This document shows positions 27,201 to 36,152 of a stretch of DNA of 64,000 nucleotides, one piece after another; within the stretch, counting starts at the first letter, position 1; every line of letters begins with the position of its first letter. The DNA lies in the NCBI GenBank assembly GCA_951813575.1, contig OX638375.1, positions 3,115,042 to 3,179,041 of the forward strand, read 5' to 3'. The translations under genes were made by a program, and so were the position numbers. Origin of the DNA: Candidatus Binatia bacterium. GTDB lineage: Bacteria; Desulfobacterota; Binatia; UBA9968; JAJDTQ01. The notes below the pieces were generated by a model. That model was not told the origin of the DNA, did not search any database, and saw only the letters and a program-made list of their open reading frames with translations.

Positions 27201-29327
27201 CAACAGCGCCGCCTCCTCCAGCCACGCCACCGCCACGCGCACGCGGGTATCGTCGGTGACAGAGTCGCGCTCGAAGGCCTGGTCTTCGTCCTCTCCGAGG
27301 ATCTCGGCGGTGGTGGCCACCACCTCGCCTCCCAGGCGTTTCTTGCGGTCCAGTCTGTGCAGTGCCCGCAGGATGCCGTGGATCTCTTCCCGGGTAAGGC
27401 GGGAGCGCGCCGACATGCCGAACTGCCGCTCCACGTCGTCCGCCGCGTAGAGCAGCACACAGCGCGCCGAGGCGAGGTCCCGGCCGGCGCGCCCCGCCTC
27501 CTGAAGATAGTTCTCCAGCGAGCCCGGAATGTCGGCGTGGATCACCAGCCGCACGTCGGGCTTGTCGATGCCCATGCCGAAAGCGTTGGTGGCCGCGATC
27601 GCCCGCAGTTCGCCGGCGATGAAGCGTTGCTGCACACTCTTCTTGGTCTCCGGCAGCAGCCCGGCGTGGAAATGGTCGGCGGCCACGCCCTTCAATTGCA
27701 GAAACTCCGCGACTTCCTCGGCCTGTCGCCGGGTCGCGCAATAGATGATGGCGCCACCGGGCTGCTGCGGCGCCAGGTATTGTGTCAGTACCTGGTGGAT
27801 GTCGGCGAATTTCTCGCCGCCGGACGTGGGCATGACCTCGAAGGTCAGGTTGGACCGCTCGACGCCGCCGTTGACGACCATTAGTTCGATGCCGACGCGG
27901 TCGCGGAAATGCCGGGTGATGTCCTCCACCACGTCCGGCTTGGCGGTGGCGGTGAGGCACAACACCGGCGGCGGCTTGCCGTCGGTGGCCTTGTCGCGGA
28001 TGAAGCGGCCCACGTAGAGGTAGTCGGGCCGGAAGTCATGGCCCCAGCGAGACAGGCAGTGAGCCTCGTCCAGCACCCAGGCGCCGATCTCGCGCTGGTC
28101 CAGGGCCCGTCGGAGGGGGGGTGCGCGGAGTTGCTCCGGCGAGATGAGGAGTATTCCGGCGTCGCCCAGCCGGACCCGATCCAGGGCGTCGGCCCGCTCG
28201 GGCATCGACAGCAACCCGGTGACGGCCACGCAACAACCGATACCCCGCGCCTCCAGCCCCGCCACCTGATCCGCCATCAGCGCCACCAGGGGCGAGATCA
28301 CCACCGTCAGCGCGCCCGTCTTGTGGTAGCGCGACAGCGCCGGGATCTGGTAGCAGAGCGACTTCCCCGTGCCCGTGGGGAGAATGCCGAGCACGTGCCG
28401 TCCCGTCATGGCCGCTTCGACGATGGTCCGCTGCATCGGCCGCCCCTCGGCGTCCAGCGGCTCGGGACGGAAGTCGTCGAAACGGAACCAGCGCTTGAGC
28501 TCCCTGCGCGGGTCGTGGTGCTCCCGGCACCAGCCGCAGGCGGGGTCCGTGCAGGCCATGTCCCGCAGCCGGCGGACCAGTCTTGCCGCATCCGGGAACT
28601 GGTGGCGCACCCAGGGCGGCATCACCGAGTTGCCCCCGGCTACCGAAAGCCAGGCCAGGGCATACGCCGGCGCCCAACCGGTTCGAGTCCCCGCTATCAC
28701 CTCCCGTGCGTGAACGGCGCAGCCGGCGCCCTCCAGCCGCACGCGGATGGCGGCCCGCGCCTCTCCGTCCGACGGGCGGGACGTGCCGCGGATTTCCGAG
28801 AAAAGAGCATTGACGGCGCGGTCCTCGCCTTCCGGCTCGGGCGTGATGAGCCAGTGCCACGACGCAAGGAGATCAGGCTCCGCCTTCGCCAACGCTTCAC
28901 GCTGGTCGCCGAACACTTTCAGCGCCAAACGGGCGTCCAACTCCGGATCGTTCAATTGCCGGCGCCGGAGCCCTCCGTCCTGGTAGTGTTTCACCAGGTG
29001 GTGATAGGGGTTGCGCGGGAAGGCCAGCGGACTGAGGCGAAGGGTATCCACGGCGGGCAACCGGAGCAGCCGCAGGTCCGGCCTCGCCGCCTTCAGGTGG
29101 GGCAGGTCGAAAGCGATCAGGTTGTGGCCGAGGATATAGGAGGCGCCTTCAGCGAACGCGTCCAGTCTTTCAAGCGCCGCGTCCAGGCCGCTGCCGGAAT
29201 GGGTGAGGCTCCGGCCATCGCTCGCGTGGACAGCGCCGAAAGCGTGAATGACACCATCGTGTCTGCCGACCTCCAGATCCAGTACGACGCAGCCGGAGAG
29301 GATGGGATCGTGTTGTTTTGGCATCAA
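24216..29327 (-). CDS. DnaQ-like exonuclease-RecQ helicase-UvrD helicase fusion
   Basis: The single frame is 1703 residues. Residues 1-190 look like a DEDD 3'-5' exonuclease (VVLDLEVG, GHNLIAFDLPHL, a late Asp in NDPELDARLAL). A RecQ-type helicase follows: GILPTGTGKSLCYQIP (Walker A, about 317), VLDEAHCLSRWGHDFRPDY (about 419), and FGMGIDKPDVR with QEAGRAGRD in the second RecA-like lobe. The C-terminal third is UvrD-like: VLAGPGSGKTRVLVHRIAYL (about 1110), VDEYQDIAADQYELI and YYVAMTRARETLALA (about 1545). It would unwind, translocate on and trim DNA in repair or in anti-phage defence. Open throughout, so the fusion appears genuine. Confidence 0.9.
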   Translation of the reverse strand: MMPKQHDPILSGCVVLDLEVGRHDGVIHAFGAVHASDGRSLTHSGSGLDAALERLDAFAEGASYILGHNLIAFDLPHLKAARPDLRLLRLPAVDTLRLSPLAFPRNPYHHLVKHYQDGGLRRRQLNDPELDARLALKVFGDQREALAKAEPDLLASWHWLITPEPEGEDRAVNALFSEIRGTSRPSDGEARAAIRVRLEGAGCAVHAREVIAGTRTGWAPAYALAWLSVAGGNSVMPPWVRHQFPDAARLVRRLRDMACTDPACGWCREHHDPRRELKRWFRFDDFRPEPLDAEGRPMQRTIVEAAMTGRHVLGILPTGTGKSLCYQIPALSRYHKTGALTVVISPLVALMADQVAGLEARGIGCCVAVTGLLSMPERADALDRVRLGDAGILLISPEQLRAPPLRRALDQREIGAWVLDEAHCLSRWGHDFRPDYLYVGRFIRDKATDGKPPPVLCLTATAKPDVVEDITRHFRDRVGIELMVVNGGVERSNLTFEVMPTSGGEKFADIHQVLTQYLAPQQPGGAIIYCATRRQAEEVAEFLQLKGVAADHFHAGLLPETKKSVQQRFIAGELRAIAATNAFGMGIDKPDVRLVIHADIPGSLENYLQEAGRAGRDLASARCVLLYAADDVERQFGMSARSRLTREEIHGILRALHRLDRKKRLGGEVVATTAEILGEDEDQAFERDSVTDDTRVRVAVAWLEEAALLTREENRVQIFPSSLRVQSAEEIRERLRNAPMTQAYRRQLELVAGALIDARPDEGLSTDNLMGVSGLSPEGVRHALYDLERFGIASNDTALTAFVHAGVERSSLKRLEAATQLETGLIRHMREAAPDLGKGDTSSLHLRIAAQVLRDEGAPDPLPERLWRIIRGIAYDGRGEDGAAGSLTARKLDAETGRVTLHREWDALEETARIRREGAKRLLEHLLDCLPSGTRGTDLLAETTLGKLTQALESDLEIKSRIRYPARLLDRALLWLHELEVIRLNKGLTVFRPAMTIRLRQDRRGFAKADFAPLAIHYRGQILQIHVMVEFAQRGLQAVTEATRLAMEYFTLKEEEFLRRWLPDRGRELERETTAASWRAIVESLGNPVQQRIVADDREQTNVLVLAGPGSGKTRVLVHRIAYLIRARRENARGILALAYNRHAAVDIRRRLVELIGDDARGVTVLTCHALAMRLAGASFTGREGQPDDAVFREILQQAVELLRGQGLPPEEADEQRARLLAGFRWILVDEYQDIAADQYELISALAGRAIEDEAGKLTVFAVGDDDQNIYAFNGASVEYIRRFQDDYGPRPVHLVENYRSTARIIDAANAVIEPAGERMKAEHPIRVNAARAKDAPGGAWQELDSVGRGRVQVLPTPRDPVAQASAVMTELLRLSDLSPDWDWTRCAVIAREWKYLAPVRAFCEAHDVTAQIGNEEIPGFWWLRETRDFVEWLRSRDTGLVDAPALRTWAEEHLSGPWHELLRQAIDEHALETGGGETPVAHFIEWLAEWGREIRRRQRGLLLLTAHRAKGLEFDHVAVLDGGWEHVGRDEDPDAPRRLYYVAMTRARETLALARFEGRHPFQNALLARPSALRREPPTLPPCPPALRYRYVQPSLRDVDLGFAGRRQPDHPTHRAISALSVGDPLTTRVLEGGRWELLDGSSTVVGRLAASFKPPAGMRCRSAKVFAIVARSREWSDPKYHDSIRCDPWEVVAPELVFEPA

Positions 29328-29594
29328 TCCAGCAAATCGGCTGAGGGCCGAGACGGCCAGGGAAGAGAACGGAATTGGAACATATGTTTCTAATTACTTG
29401 AATTCTTTCCGATTTCATTCTCGTATCAACACTTTACTTTCGTATCAAATGACCCCGCTGCTCACGGCGGCCCTCGCGCTCGAGTGCAAAATCGATACGA
29501 TGCGTTCCGCGGCAATGACGATCGGGAGAGTCCCAGCCATTCCAGAAACAAGCCGAGTTGAGGAAAACCCGGATCATTGTGCCGACGCCCTTGG

Positions 29595-29730
29595 AGATGG
29601 CGCCCTTCGACTTCGCTACGCTACGCTCAGGGCGAACGGGGTTGACTCGGCTCCCTCAACTGGAGTTTGACCGGGCCCCCTCAACCGTTCGTCCTGAGCG
29701 TAGCGAAGCGAAGTCGAAGGGCGCCATCTC
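29595..29730. repeat. Long imperfect inverted repeat (intergenic palindrome)
   Basis: GAGATGGCGCCCTTCGACTT beginning at 29595 is complementary to the sequence ending at 29730. The arms are about 52 bases with a few mismatches around a loop of about 30 bases. The core, CCTGAGCGTAGCGAAGCGAA and its complement, is close to an interspersed palindrome common in many GC-rich genomes. It sits in the 446-base gap (29328-29773) between two minus-strand genes; the rest of the gap shows nothing I can support. It could form a very stable hairpin that blocks read-through or stabilises mRNA ends. Confidence 0.75.
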
Positions 29731-29773
29731 TTCACTCGGCGGCAATCGACGTTGGATTGGCTATAGCGCCCGG

Positions 29774-32431
29774 CTAGAAGCTCAACGAGATGTCGCGATG
29801 ATGCGACAGGCAGGCCGCCACGGGTTTCGCGATCCGGGTCGGCAGCCGTTCGAGCTGGCGGATGCCGATGGTGTCGCGGAGGGCGTCCTCGTAGGCGGCC
29901 AGGCCCGAGTCCAGTTCCCGGGTGGCGCGGGAGCGCCATGCCAACTCGCGTTCGAATATCGCGACCACCTCGGCCAGACGGGTCGCGGCGCGTTTCCGGC
30001 CGGAAGCGCCTCGCCTCGCGTCGGAACGCGCCCTCGAAAGGGTGTTCCGCAAGTCGTGGGTTCCGGCGACGGTCCGGAGCGCCCGCTCGGCGTCTCGGAT
30101 AGCGGACTGCGATTGCTGGCTCGTTTGCGTTTGCAGGAGTTCCGGCAACTCTCTGAGCTTCGCGCCGGCGGCCTCCAGGGCCGGCACACTGGCCAGCATC
30201 TCCCGTACCGATAGCGCGGAGGTGGCGGCGTCGTCGACGTTGCGCCGGTAGTTGCGCCGGGCGGTGTTCTCCTTCTTTTCCAGGGCCAGGTAACGCCGGC
30301 GCAACTCCTTGCCTTCCTCCGGGCGTCGTTGCTCAACGTGAACTCTCTGCGCCTGCAACTCCTCGATCTCGTGGCGTAATGCGGCCGTCACGCCGGCGTC
30401 GGCGTCGCGTCCCAGTCGTCGGAGGTTGTTCCGGAGCTCACGGGTCTCGCGGTCGATCCGCCGTTCCTGCGCGTTGATCCGCCGGATCACGGAATGAACG
30501 GACTTGTAGGTTTCTCCGAACGCGTTTCGCTCCGCGCTGGTGCGGCGCACTTCCGAAACCAGATCGAACGTGCGCGCGGCCTTCTCCATGCCGCCCGTCA
30601 AGCTCTTGCGGACCTTTTCCGGCAGGTAGCTGGTATCGAGGCCCTGGGCCGTGCGGATGCTTGCCCGGATCGTCTCACCGTCGCGGTCGTACTGCTCGAA
30701 CAAATACTGCTCCAGGCAGCGCTGAAGGCGCGGGTTCCGGGGCGGCGGCGCGGTCTCGCCCGTGAGCGACGTGCGCGCCGGCAGGTAGTTCACCAGCGGA
30801 GGATAGAAACCGACGATGCCCAAGGCCACGAGCTGCAGGGCGATGAAGGGGACCACGCCCCGGTAGATGTCGGTTGTCAGCACCGAGGGGGGCGCCACGC
30901 CGCGCAGATAGAACAGCGCGAAGCCGAACGGCGGGGTGAGGAACGACGTCTGCATGTTGACGCCGATCATGACGCCGAGCCACACCGCCGTGATGTTGGC
31001 CGACGGGTCCGAGAGCAGGATCGGCGCCACGATGGGCACCACCACCACCGCGATCTCGATGAAATCGAGGAAGAAGCCGAGGATGAAGATCACCGCCATG
31101 ACCACGATGAACTGGGCCCAGAAACCGCCGGGCAGCGTGGTCAGGAATTCCTTCACCAGCTCCTCTCCACCGAAACCCCGGAACGCCGCCGTCAGCATCG
31201 CCGCGCCCAGCAGGATGATGAAGACCATGGCCGTGGTCTTGGCGGTCTCCACCATGACGCCGGCGAGCATCTGCTCCGTGGTATGGGCGCGCCAGATGCT
31301 CCAGACCACGGAGACCACCAGGCCCGCCACCGCGATGGCGGCGAGCGTCACGCCGACGGCCTCGTAGGCGCCGTGAATGGTGCGGATGTTCAGGTCGACG
31401 GTGGCCAGCAGGATGAAGAGTGCGATCAGGGAGACGCCGGCGATGAGGGCCGGCGTGTAGCACCCGCGCTGTCCTTCTCTCAGCCGGTATCCGGCCATGA
31501 TGGTGGCGCCGATGGCGCCGATGGCACCCGCCTGATTGACGGTGGCGATGCCGGCGATGATCGACCCGAGCACGGCCAGGATCAGCGCCAGCGGCGGTAC
31601 CAGGGCCAGCACGACCCGGACGGCGAACTGCCGGTCGAACCGTCCTTCCATGGGAATGGCCGGGGCGTTGCCGGGGCGGATGAGCGCCACCGCGAGAATG
31701 TAGGTGACGTACAGGCCCACCAGCACCAGCCCGGGCACGATGGCGCCCAGGAACATGTCGCCCGCGCTGGCCGAGGTGATGCCGAACTCCGTGGGCATGA
31801 TGAACTGGCCGGTGGCGGCCTTGAAGTCCACCTGCCGCAACGTGGCCGCCTGGTCGGTGGCGTTGGAGAGCTGGTCGGCCAGAATGATGAGCACCACGGA
31901 GGGCGGGATGATCTGACCCAGGGTGCCCGCCGCGGAAATGGTCCCGGTGGCGAGCGGCCGTGAATAGCCGTTGCGCAGCATCGCCGGCAGCGAGATGAGG
32001 CCCATGGCCACCACGGTGGCGCCGAGAATGCCGGTGGTGGCGGCGAGCAGCGCTCCCACCAGCACCACCGAGATGCCGAGACCGCCCGGTACCGGTCCGA
32101 ACAGGCGCGCCATGGTCACCAGCAGGTCTTCGGCAATCTTGGACCGCTGCAGCATGATTCCCATGAACACGAACAGCGGCACCGCGATGATCGTGTCGCG
32201 CTCCACCTCCCAGTACACGCCGCGGAAGTTGGTGACGCCGGCGGTGAGCCACTGGATCGGCCCGTCCTGGGCGAAGAAGGAGCTCGCGTCGCCGGTAAAG
32301 ACATAGCCGGTCAGCGCCGCCAGGCCGATGGTCAGGATGGCCGAACCGGGCAACGCGAAGGCCACCGGGAATCCCGATGCCAAGGCGCCGGCCATGGCCA
32401 GGACCAGCAGTGTAAGAAAGAAAAGCTCCAC
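29774..32431 (-). CDS. dctM: TRAP transporter large permease (DctM) with coiled-coil extension
   Basis: The product is 885 residues from a GTG two bases after the dctQ stop. Residues 1-550 are a multi-span DctM permease (GGLGISVVLVGALLAATTGI, FLDFIEIAVVVVPIVAPIL, SFLTPPFGFALFYLRG). The last 335 residues are soluble and strongly charged, with long helical heptads (INAQERRIDRETRELRNNL and others). Ordinary DctM proteins are about 430 residues; longer ones with an extra tail exist, probably cytoplasmic. With DctP and DctQ it would import an organic acid driven by Na+. The open frame upstream of 32431 overlaps dctQ and is not the real start. Confidence 0.85.
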   Translation of the reverse strand: MELFFLTLLVLAMAGALASGFPVAFALPGSAILTIGLAALTGYVFTGDASSFFAQDGPIQWLTAGVTNFRGVYWEVERDTIIAVPLFVFMGIMLQRSKIAEDLLVTMARLFGPVPGGLGISVVLVGALLAATTGILGATVVAMGLISLPAMLRNGYSRPLATGTISAAGTLGQIIPPSVVLIILADQLSNATDQAATLRQVDFKAATGQFIMPTEFGITSASAGDMFLGAIVPGLVLVGLYVTYILAVALIRPGNAPAIPMEGRFDRQFAVRVVLALVPPLALILAVLGSIIAGIATVNQAGAIGAIGATIMAGYRLREGQRGCYTPALIAGVSLIALFILLATVDLNIRTIHGAYEAVGVTLAAIAVAGLVVSVVWSIWRAHTTEQMLAGVMVETAKTTAMVFIILLGAAMLTAAFRGFGGEELVKEFLTTLPGGFWAQFIVVMAVIFILGFFLDFIEIAVVVVPIVAPILLSDPSANITAVWLGVMIGVNMQTSFLTPPFGFALFYLRGVAPPSVLTTDIYRGVVPFIALQLVALGIVGFYPPLVNYLPARTSLTGETAPPPRNPRLQRCLEQYLFEQYDRDGETIRASIRTAQGLDTSYLPEKVRKSLTGGMEKAARTFDLVSEVRRTSAERNAFGETYKSVHSVIRRINAQERRIDRETRELRNNLRRLGRDADAGVTAALRHEIEELQAQRVHVEQRRPEEGKELRRRYLALEKKENTARRNYRRNVDDAATSALSVREMLASVPALEAAGAKLRELPELLQTQTSQQSQSAIRDAERALRTVAGTHDLRNTLSRARSDARRGASGRKRAATRLAEVVAIFERELAWRSRATRELDSGLAAYEDALRDTIGIRQLERLPTRIAKPVAACLSHHRDISLSF

Positions 32432-32433
32432 GG

Positions 32434-33444
32434 TCAGGACGGCTCGGGGGTCGGATGACCGGGATGGCTGGCGGCCTGGCCGCGCAGCACCGCCATGGCG
32501 TTCAGGAAGTACGCCAGGAACTGCGTCATCATGGACACGGCGTAGACGGCGAGGAATCCCGCCATCAGGTATTTGACATAGAGACCGAACCCGCTCTGCG
32601 AGGTCTCGAAGTACAGCAAGGGAGTATTGATGACCGACGCCTTGCCCGACATGCCGACGCCAAGGATGGTCCAGCACAGAGGCACGCCCAGCACAATGGA
32701 TCCCCACGCGTTGACCAGCGCCTTGCGCCTCTCGTTGAAATGGGTGAACAGCACGTCTACGCGCACGTGGCCTTCCGCCACCAGGGTGTGCGCGCTGGCG
32801 AACAGGAACAGCGCGGCATACCAGAAACGGACCAGGTCGCCCATGAAGGCCTGCTCATAGGAGAAGATGAAGCGCGCGATGACGATCTGGAACTCGGCGA
32901 CCACCACCAGCAGCGAGAGCCAGATGAAGTCGAGCCCGCGCTTGAAGCACGCCACCACTGCCGCGGCCAGTACCAGCGGCAAGTGCACGTAGGTGCCGCG
33001 GAAGCTCGAGACGCCCAGTCTTTGAGCCAGCGTCTCGCCGAACACCGAGGGCAGAAGCCCCTCCACGCGCAGGAAGGATATGATTCCGTCCGCGATGCCG
33101 ATGAGGAACGTCGACCAAAAGGCCGTGGCGATCACATAGGCGGTGACGGCGCTGAGCAGAGCGGCATCGGACGCGAGCGGGCGCTGCCGGTTCCTGAACG
33201 CGATGACCGTGATGGCAATCACCGGCAGCACGTAGCTGGCGATTTGCAGCCATGCCTGCAGCAAGGCCGTGCCGATGAGCGGCGCCGGTCCGAAGACGCG
33301 GGTCGCACCGGGCCAGTCCTGCCAGAAGATCAGGTAGTTGTTGAAAAGGAAAAGGAAGGTAGTCGCGGCCAGGGACAGCGCCAACGCGCGGTAGAGCGCA
33401 TCCCCCGTGCCGTGCCGTCCCCCGTCCGCCCGAGCTGTTGCCAC
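32434..33444 (-). CDS. dctQ: TRAP transporter small permease, long form (DctQ)
   Basis: The product is 336 residues from a GTG, about twice the simple four-helix DctQ; the large DctQ type usually pairs with large DctM proteins, as here. Several hydrophobic helices are visible (LAATTFLFLFNNYLIFW, LQIASYVLPVIAITVIAF, and others). The C-terminal half has the typical RVDVLFTHFNERRKALVNAW segment of the small subunit. It links the solute receptor to the DctM channel. Spacing: 73 bases after dctP, 2 bases before dctM. Confidence 0.85.
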   Translation of the reverse strand: MATARADGGRHGTGDALYRALALSLAATTFLFLFNNYLIFWQDWPGATRVFGPAPLIGTALLQAWLQIASYVLPVIAITVIAFRNRQRPLASDAALLSAVTAYVIATAFWSTFLIGIADGIISFLRVEGLLPSVFGETLAQRLGVSSFRGTYVHLPLVLAAAVVACFKRGLDFIWLSLLVVVAEFQIVIARFIFSYEQAFMGDLVRFWYAALFLFASAHTLVAEGHVRVDVLFTHFNERRKALVNAWGSIVLGVPLCWTILGVGMSGKASVINTPLLYFETSQSGFGLYVKYLMAGFLAVYAVSMMTQFLAYFLNAMAVLRGQAASHPGHPTPEPS

Positions 33445-33517
33445 CGTGGAAGAACCTGGTGCCGTGTAGTGCTACGGGCCGGCTCCCGGCGCGGAGCCCG
33501 CCCGTAGTCGCGAATGT

Positions 33518-34672
33518 CTAGCTGGAGACGCCCAGAACGCGGTTGCGCTGCTCCACGTAAGCCTGGTCGGAGACGTTCGACCAGCCGCCAACCTCCCGGC
33601 GCGCCTTGTCGAAGCTGTCGTGGATGCGCTTGGCGAGATCGCTGTGGGTCACCACGCCGTCGAAGACTTCCTTGGCCGCCTTTCCGAACGAGTTGTAGAT
33701 CTCGTCGTTGAACTTGCGCACCTGAACGCCCTGATCGCGGGTCAGCCGGGCCAGCGCCGCGCCGTTCTTGGCGTTGTACTCGGCCATCATCACGTCGTTC
33801 TCCATCGAGGCCGCGGCCTCGATCAGGGCCTGATCCGACTTCGACAACCCCTCCCAGAACTTCTTGTTGAAGCCCGCCGACAACATCGAGCCGGGCTCGT
33901 GCATTCCCGGGTAGTAGTAGTACTTGGCCGCCTCGTAGAACTTCATGACCTCATCGTTCCACGGCCCCACCCATTCGGTGGCGTCGATGGCGCCCGAAAC
34001 CAGGTTCTCGTAGATCTGGCCGCCCGGAAGGGAGACCGGCGAGGCGCCGAGCTTTGCCATGACGTCGCCGCCCAGGCCCGGAATACGCATCTTGAGGCCC
34101 TTGAGGTCGTCGGCGCTGTTGATCTCCTTGCGGAACCAGCCGCCCATCTGGACGCCCGTGTTGCCGCACATGAGGCCCTTGAGCCCGAATTCGCCGGCCA
34201 GTTCGTCCCAGAGTTCCTGCCCTCCGCCGAAACGGATCCAGGCGTTCATCTCGGTGTAGGTGAGGCCGAAAGGCACCGCCGTGAAATAGGCCCAGCCCGG
34301 GTGCTTGCCCTTCCAGTAGTAGTCGGCGGCGTGATAGGCCTGCGCATTGCCCGAAGCCACCTCGTCGAACGAGTCGAAAGCGCCGACGCGCTCGCCGGCG
34401 GCGAAGTAGCTCACCTGGATGCGGCCGTCGCTCATGTCCTGCAGGCGCTTGGCAAAGCGCTGCGCCCCGGTGCCGAGACCGGGGAAGTCGCGCGGCCAGG
34501 TGGTGACGATGGCGACTTCGAGGCGGTCCTTCACGATGGCAGGGGCTTCAGGCGCCTTGACCACGGGGGCCGGTGCCGGCGCCTCTTGCTGGCCCGACAT
34601 GATGGCCGCGGTTGCGCCGGCGCCCACGACGACTCCGACGGCTGCTCCGGTAAGAAAGTCACGACGATTCAT
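33518..34672 (-). CDS. dctP: TRAP transporter substrate-binding protein (DctP, TakP-like)
   Basis: The product is 384 residues. MNRRDFLTGAAVGVVVGAGA is a twin-arginine signal, so the receptor folds before export. The mature part has the DctP fold, with the substrate-contact Arg in LKGLKMRIPGLGG and the segment ATEWVGPWNDEVMKFYEAAK followed by a YYYPG motif as in TakP-type receptors for 2-oxo monocarboxylates. AAGGGGG precedes the ATG. It is the first gene of dctP-dctQ-dctM. Transport of a 2-oxoacid or lactate-like compound is inferred from that resemblance. Confidence 0.88.
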   Translation of the reverse strand: MNRRDFLTGAAVGVVVGAGATAAIMSGQQEAPAPAPVVKAPEAPAIVKDRLEVAIVTTWPRDFPGLGTGAQRFAKRLQDMSDGRIQVSYFAAGERVGAFDSFDEVASGNAQAYHAADYYWKGKHPGWAYFTAVPFGLTYTEMNAWIRFGGGQELWDELAGEFGLKGLMCGNTGVQMGGWFRKEINSADDLKGLKMRIPGLGGDVMAKLGASPVSLPGGQIYENLVSGAIDATEWVGPWNDEVMKFYEAAKYYYYPGMHEPGSMLSAGFNKKFWEGLSKSDQALIEAAASMENDVMMAEYNAKNGAALARLTRDQGVQVRKFNDEIYNSFGKAAKEVFDGVVTHSDLAKRIHDSFDKARREVGGWSNVSDQAYVEQRNRVLGVSS

Positions 34673-34894
34673 GAGATCCCCCTTGTTGATGAGCCGCTCG
34701 TCGTTCGCTTGATAAGCGGCTGTGCCGTCTCCAAAAATTACAGTTTATCGTTTTACCAAACTCGTTGGCAAAACGCACCTGCAAGGATGTGGGGCAACCG
34801 CTGACACTACGATAACCAGTATGCCCACGCAACGAAAATCATCAAGATGATCGGCGGGAAACAAGCGCAGATGAGGCCGCGCGGGACTGCCGAG

Positions 34895-36079
34895 TCAATT
34901 GCGTTCCCGGACGCTGGTCACGAGCAGGCCAAAGGTGGCGAACGCCACCGCCGAGCCCAGGAGCATGGCCAGCGTCATGTTGTCGAGCCACGTGATGAGC
35001 AGGCCCATGGCTACCGGGGTGGTTTGGGCCGCTACGTAGTGCATGGACATGATGAGGCCGCTCGCCTCGCCCACCCGGCTCTTGGCCGCGGAGTCCTGCG
35101 CCAGCGCCACCACCAGCGAGGGTACCGGCGACTTGGACAGGCCCAGGAGACAGATGCCCGCGGCCAGGGCCAACGGATGGGTAAGCCAGCCGTACACGGC
35201 CAGCACCACCAGCACGCCGGGAAAGGCGCCCATGAGAATGATGCGCTTCCGTCCCACGCGGTCGGACAGCATCCCCAGCACCAGGGCTCCGAGAATCGGG
35301 GTGGCCCCCCAGGCCGCCATGACCAAGCCCGCCTCGTCGAGGGTCAGCTTCACGGTCTCGCGGAGAAACGTAGGAGTCCAGGATGAGGTGATCCAGAACA
35401 CCGAGCCGCCGAAGAACTGCGCGGCGGCCAGGATGATCATGTTCCGGTTCATCATCCGCGGCTTTCGGGTGCTCGCCGCGCGAGGAGCGGCCTGCGCCCG
35501 GGCCGGTTCCCTGATGCGTAGCCACTGGATCAACGCGATGCCGGCCGCGATGCACCCCACCGTTGCGGTGGCCCCGCGCCAGCCGAAACGCTGAATGATG
35601 GCGGCGGCCACGATGGGTCCGCTGACGCTGCCGAGCCCGTAGGTGGCGGAGAGCATGCCCATTCCCAGTCCCCGTCGCGAGGGCAGGAGGTCCGACACCA
35701 GGGAAAGGACCGAGGCGGTGATGGCGCCGTATCCCAGACCGGCCAGGGCCAGCAAGGCGACCGCGGCTCCGTAGCTCTGGACGGTGGATACCAGGCCGAA
35801 ACCAGCGCCCAGGGCCAGTCCGCCCAGGACCAGGACCCTGCGCCGTCCCAGGTTGTCGGAAAGGCGTCCGGCCGACCAGCTCGCGCACGCCGCGACCACG
35901 AAGATGGCGGTGAAGAGGGTGCCCGCCCAGACCTCGGAGAGTTCGAGGCTGGCCCGGATCTCCGGCAGCCCGATGCCCAGCACCGCCACCACCATGGCCG
36001 GCCCCACGGCGGAGAGTGCCGCGACCAGTACGGACCCCCAGTCGGTCCGGGTGGACTCGGGAGTCGCGGCGGCCGGCAA
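34895..36079 (-). CDS. MFS transporter
   Basis: The product is 394 residues with twelve predicted membrane helices. The loop between helices 2 and 3 has GRLSDNLGRRRVLVLGG and the one between 8 and 9 has GMLSDRVGRKRIILMG, both the classical MFS signature A. A TTG at 36079 opens the frame, without a clear Shine-Dalgarno, so the true start may lie slightly inside. It lies 222 bases downstream of dctP's start in the opposite sense of transcription order and may be a separate unit. The 34673-34894 gap is AT-richer and probably holds the dctP promoter. Substrate unknown. Confidence 0.85.
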   Translation of the reverse strand: MPAAATPESTRTDWGSVLVAALSAVGPAMVVAVLGIGLPEIRASLELSEVWAGTLFTAIFVVAACASWSAGRLSDNLGRRRVLVLGGLALGAGFGLVSTVQSYGAAVALLALAGLGYGAITASVLSLVSDLLPSRRGLGMGMLSATYGLGSVSGPIVAAAIIQRFGWRGATATVGCIAAGIALIQWLRIREPARAQAAPRAASTRKPRMMNRNMIILAAAQFFGGSVFWITSSWTPTFLRETVKLTLDEAGLVMAAWGATPILGALVLGMLSDRVGRKRIILMGAFPGVLVVLAVYGWLTHPLALAAGICLLGLSKSPVPSLVVALAQDSAAKSRVGEASGLIMSMHYVAAQTTPVAMGLLITWLDNMTLAMLLGSAVAFATFGLLVTSVRERN

Positions 36080-36152
36080 AGGTCAGCGGTCCCGGGATGG
36101 AATGGGGTCCAGCCCCGCGGGCGGGGCCGGACGGTGGGTGTGGACGGCCAAG

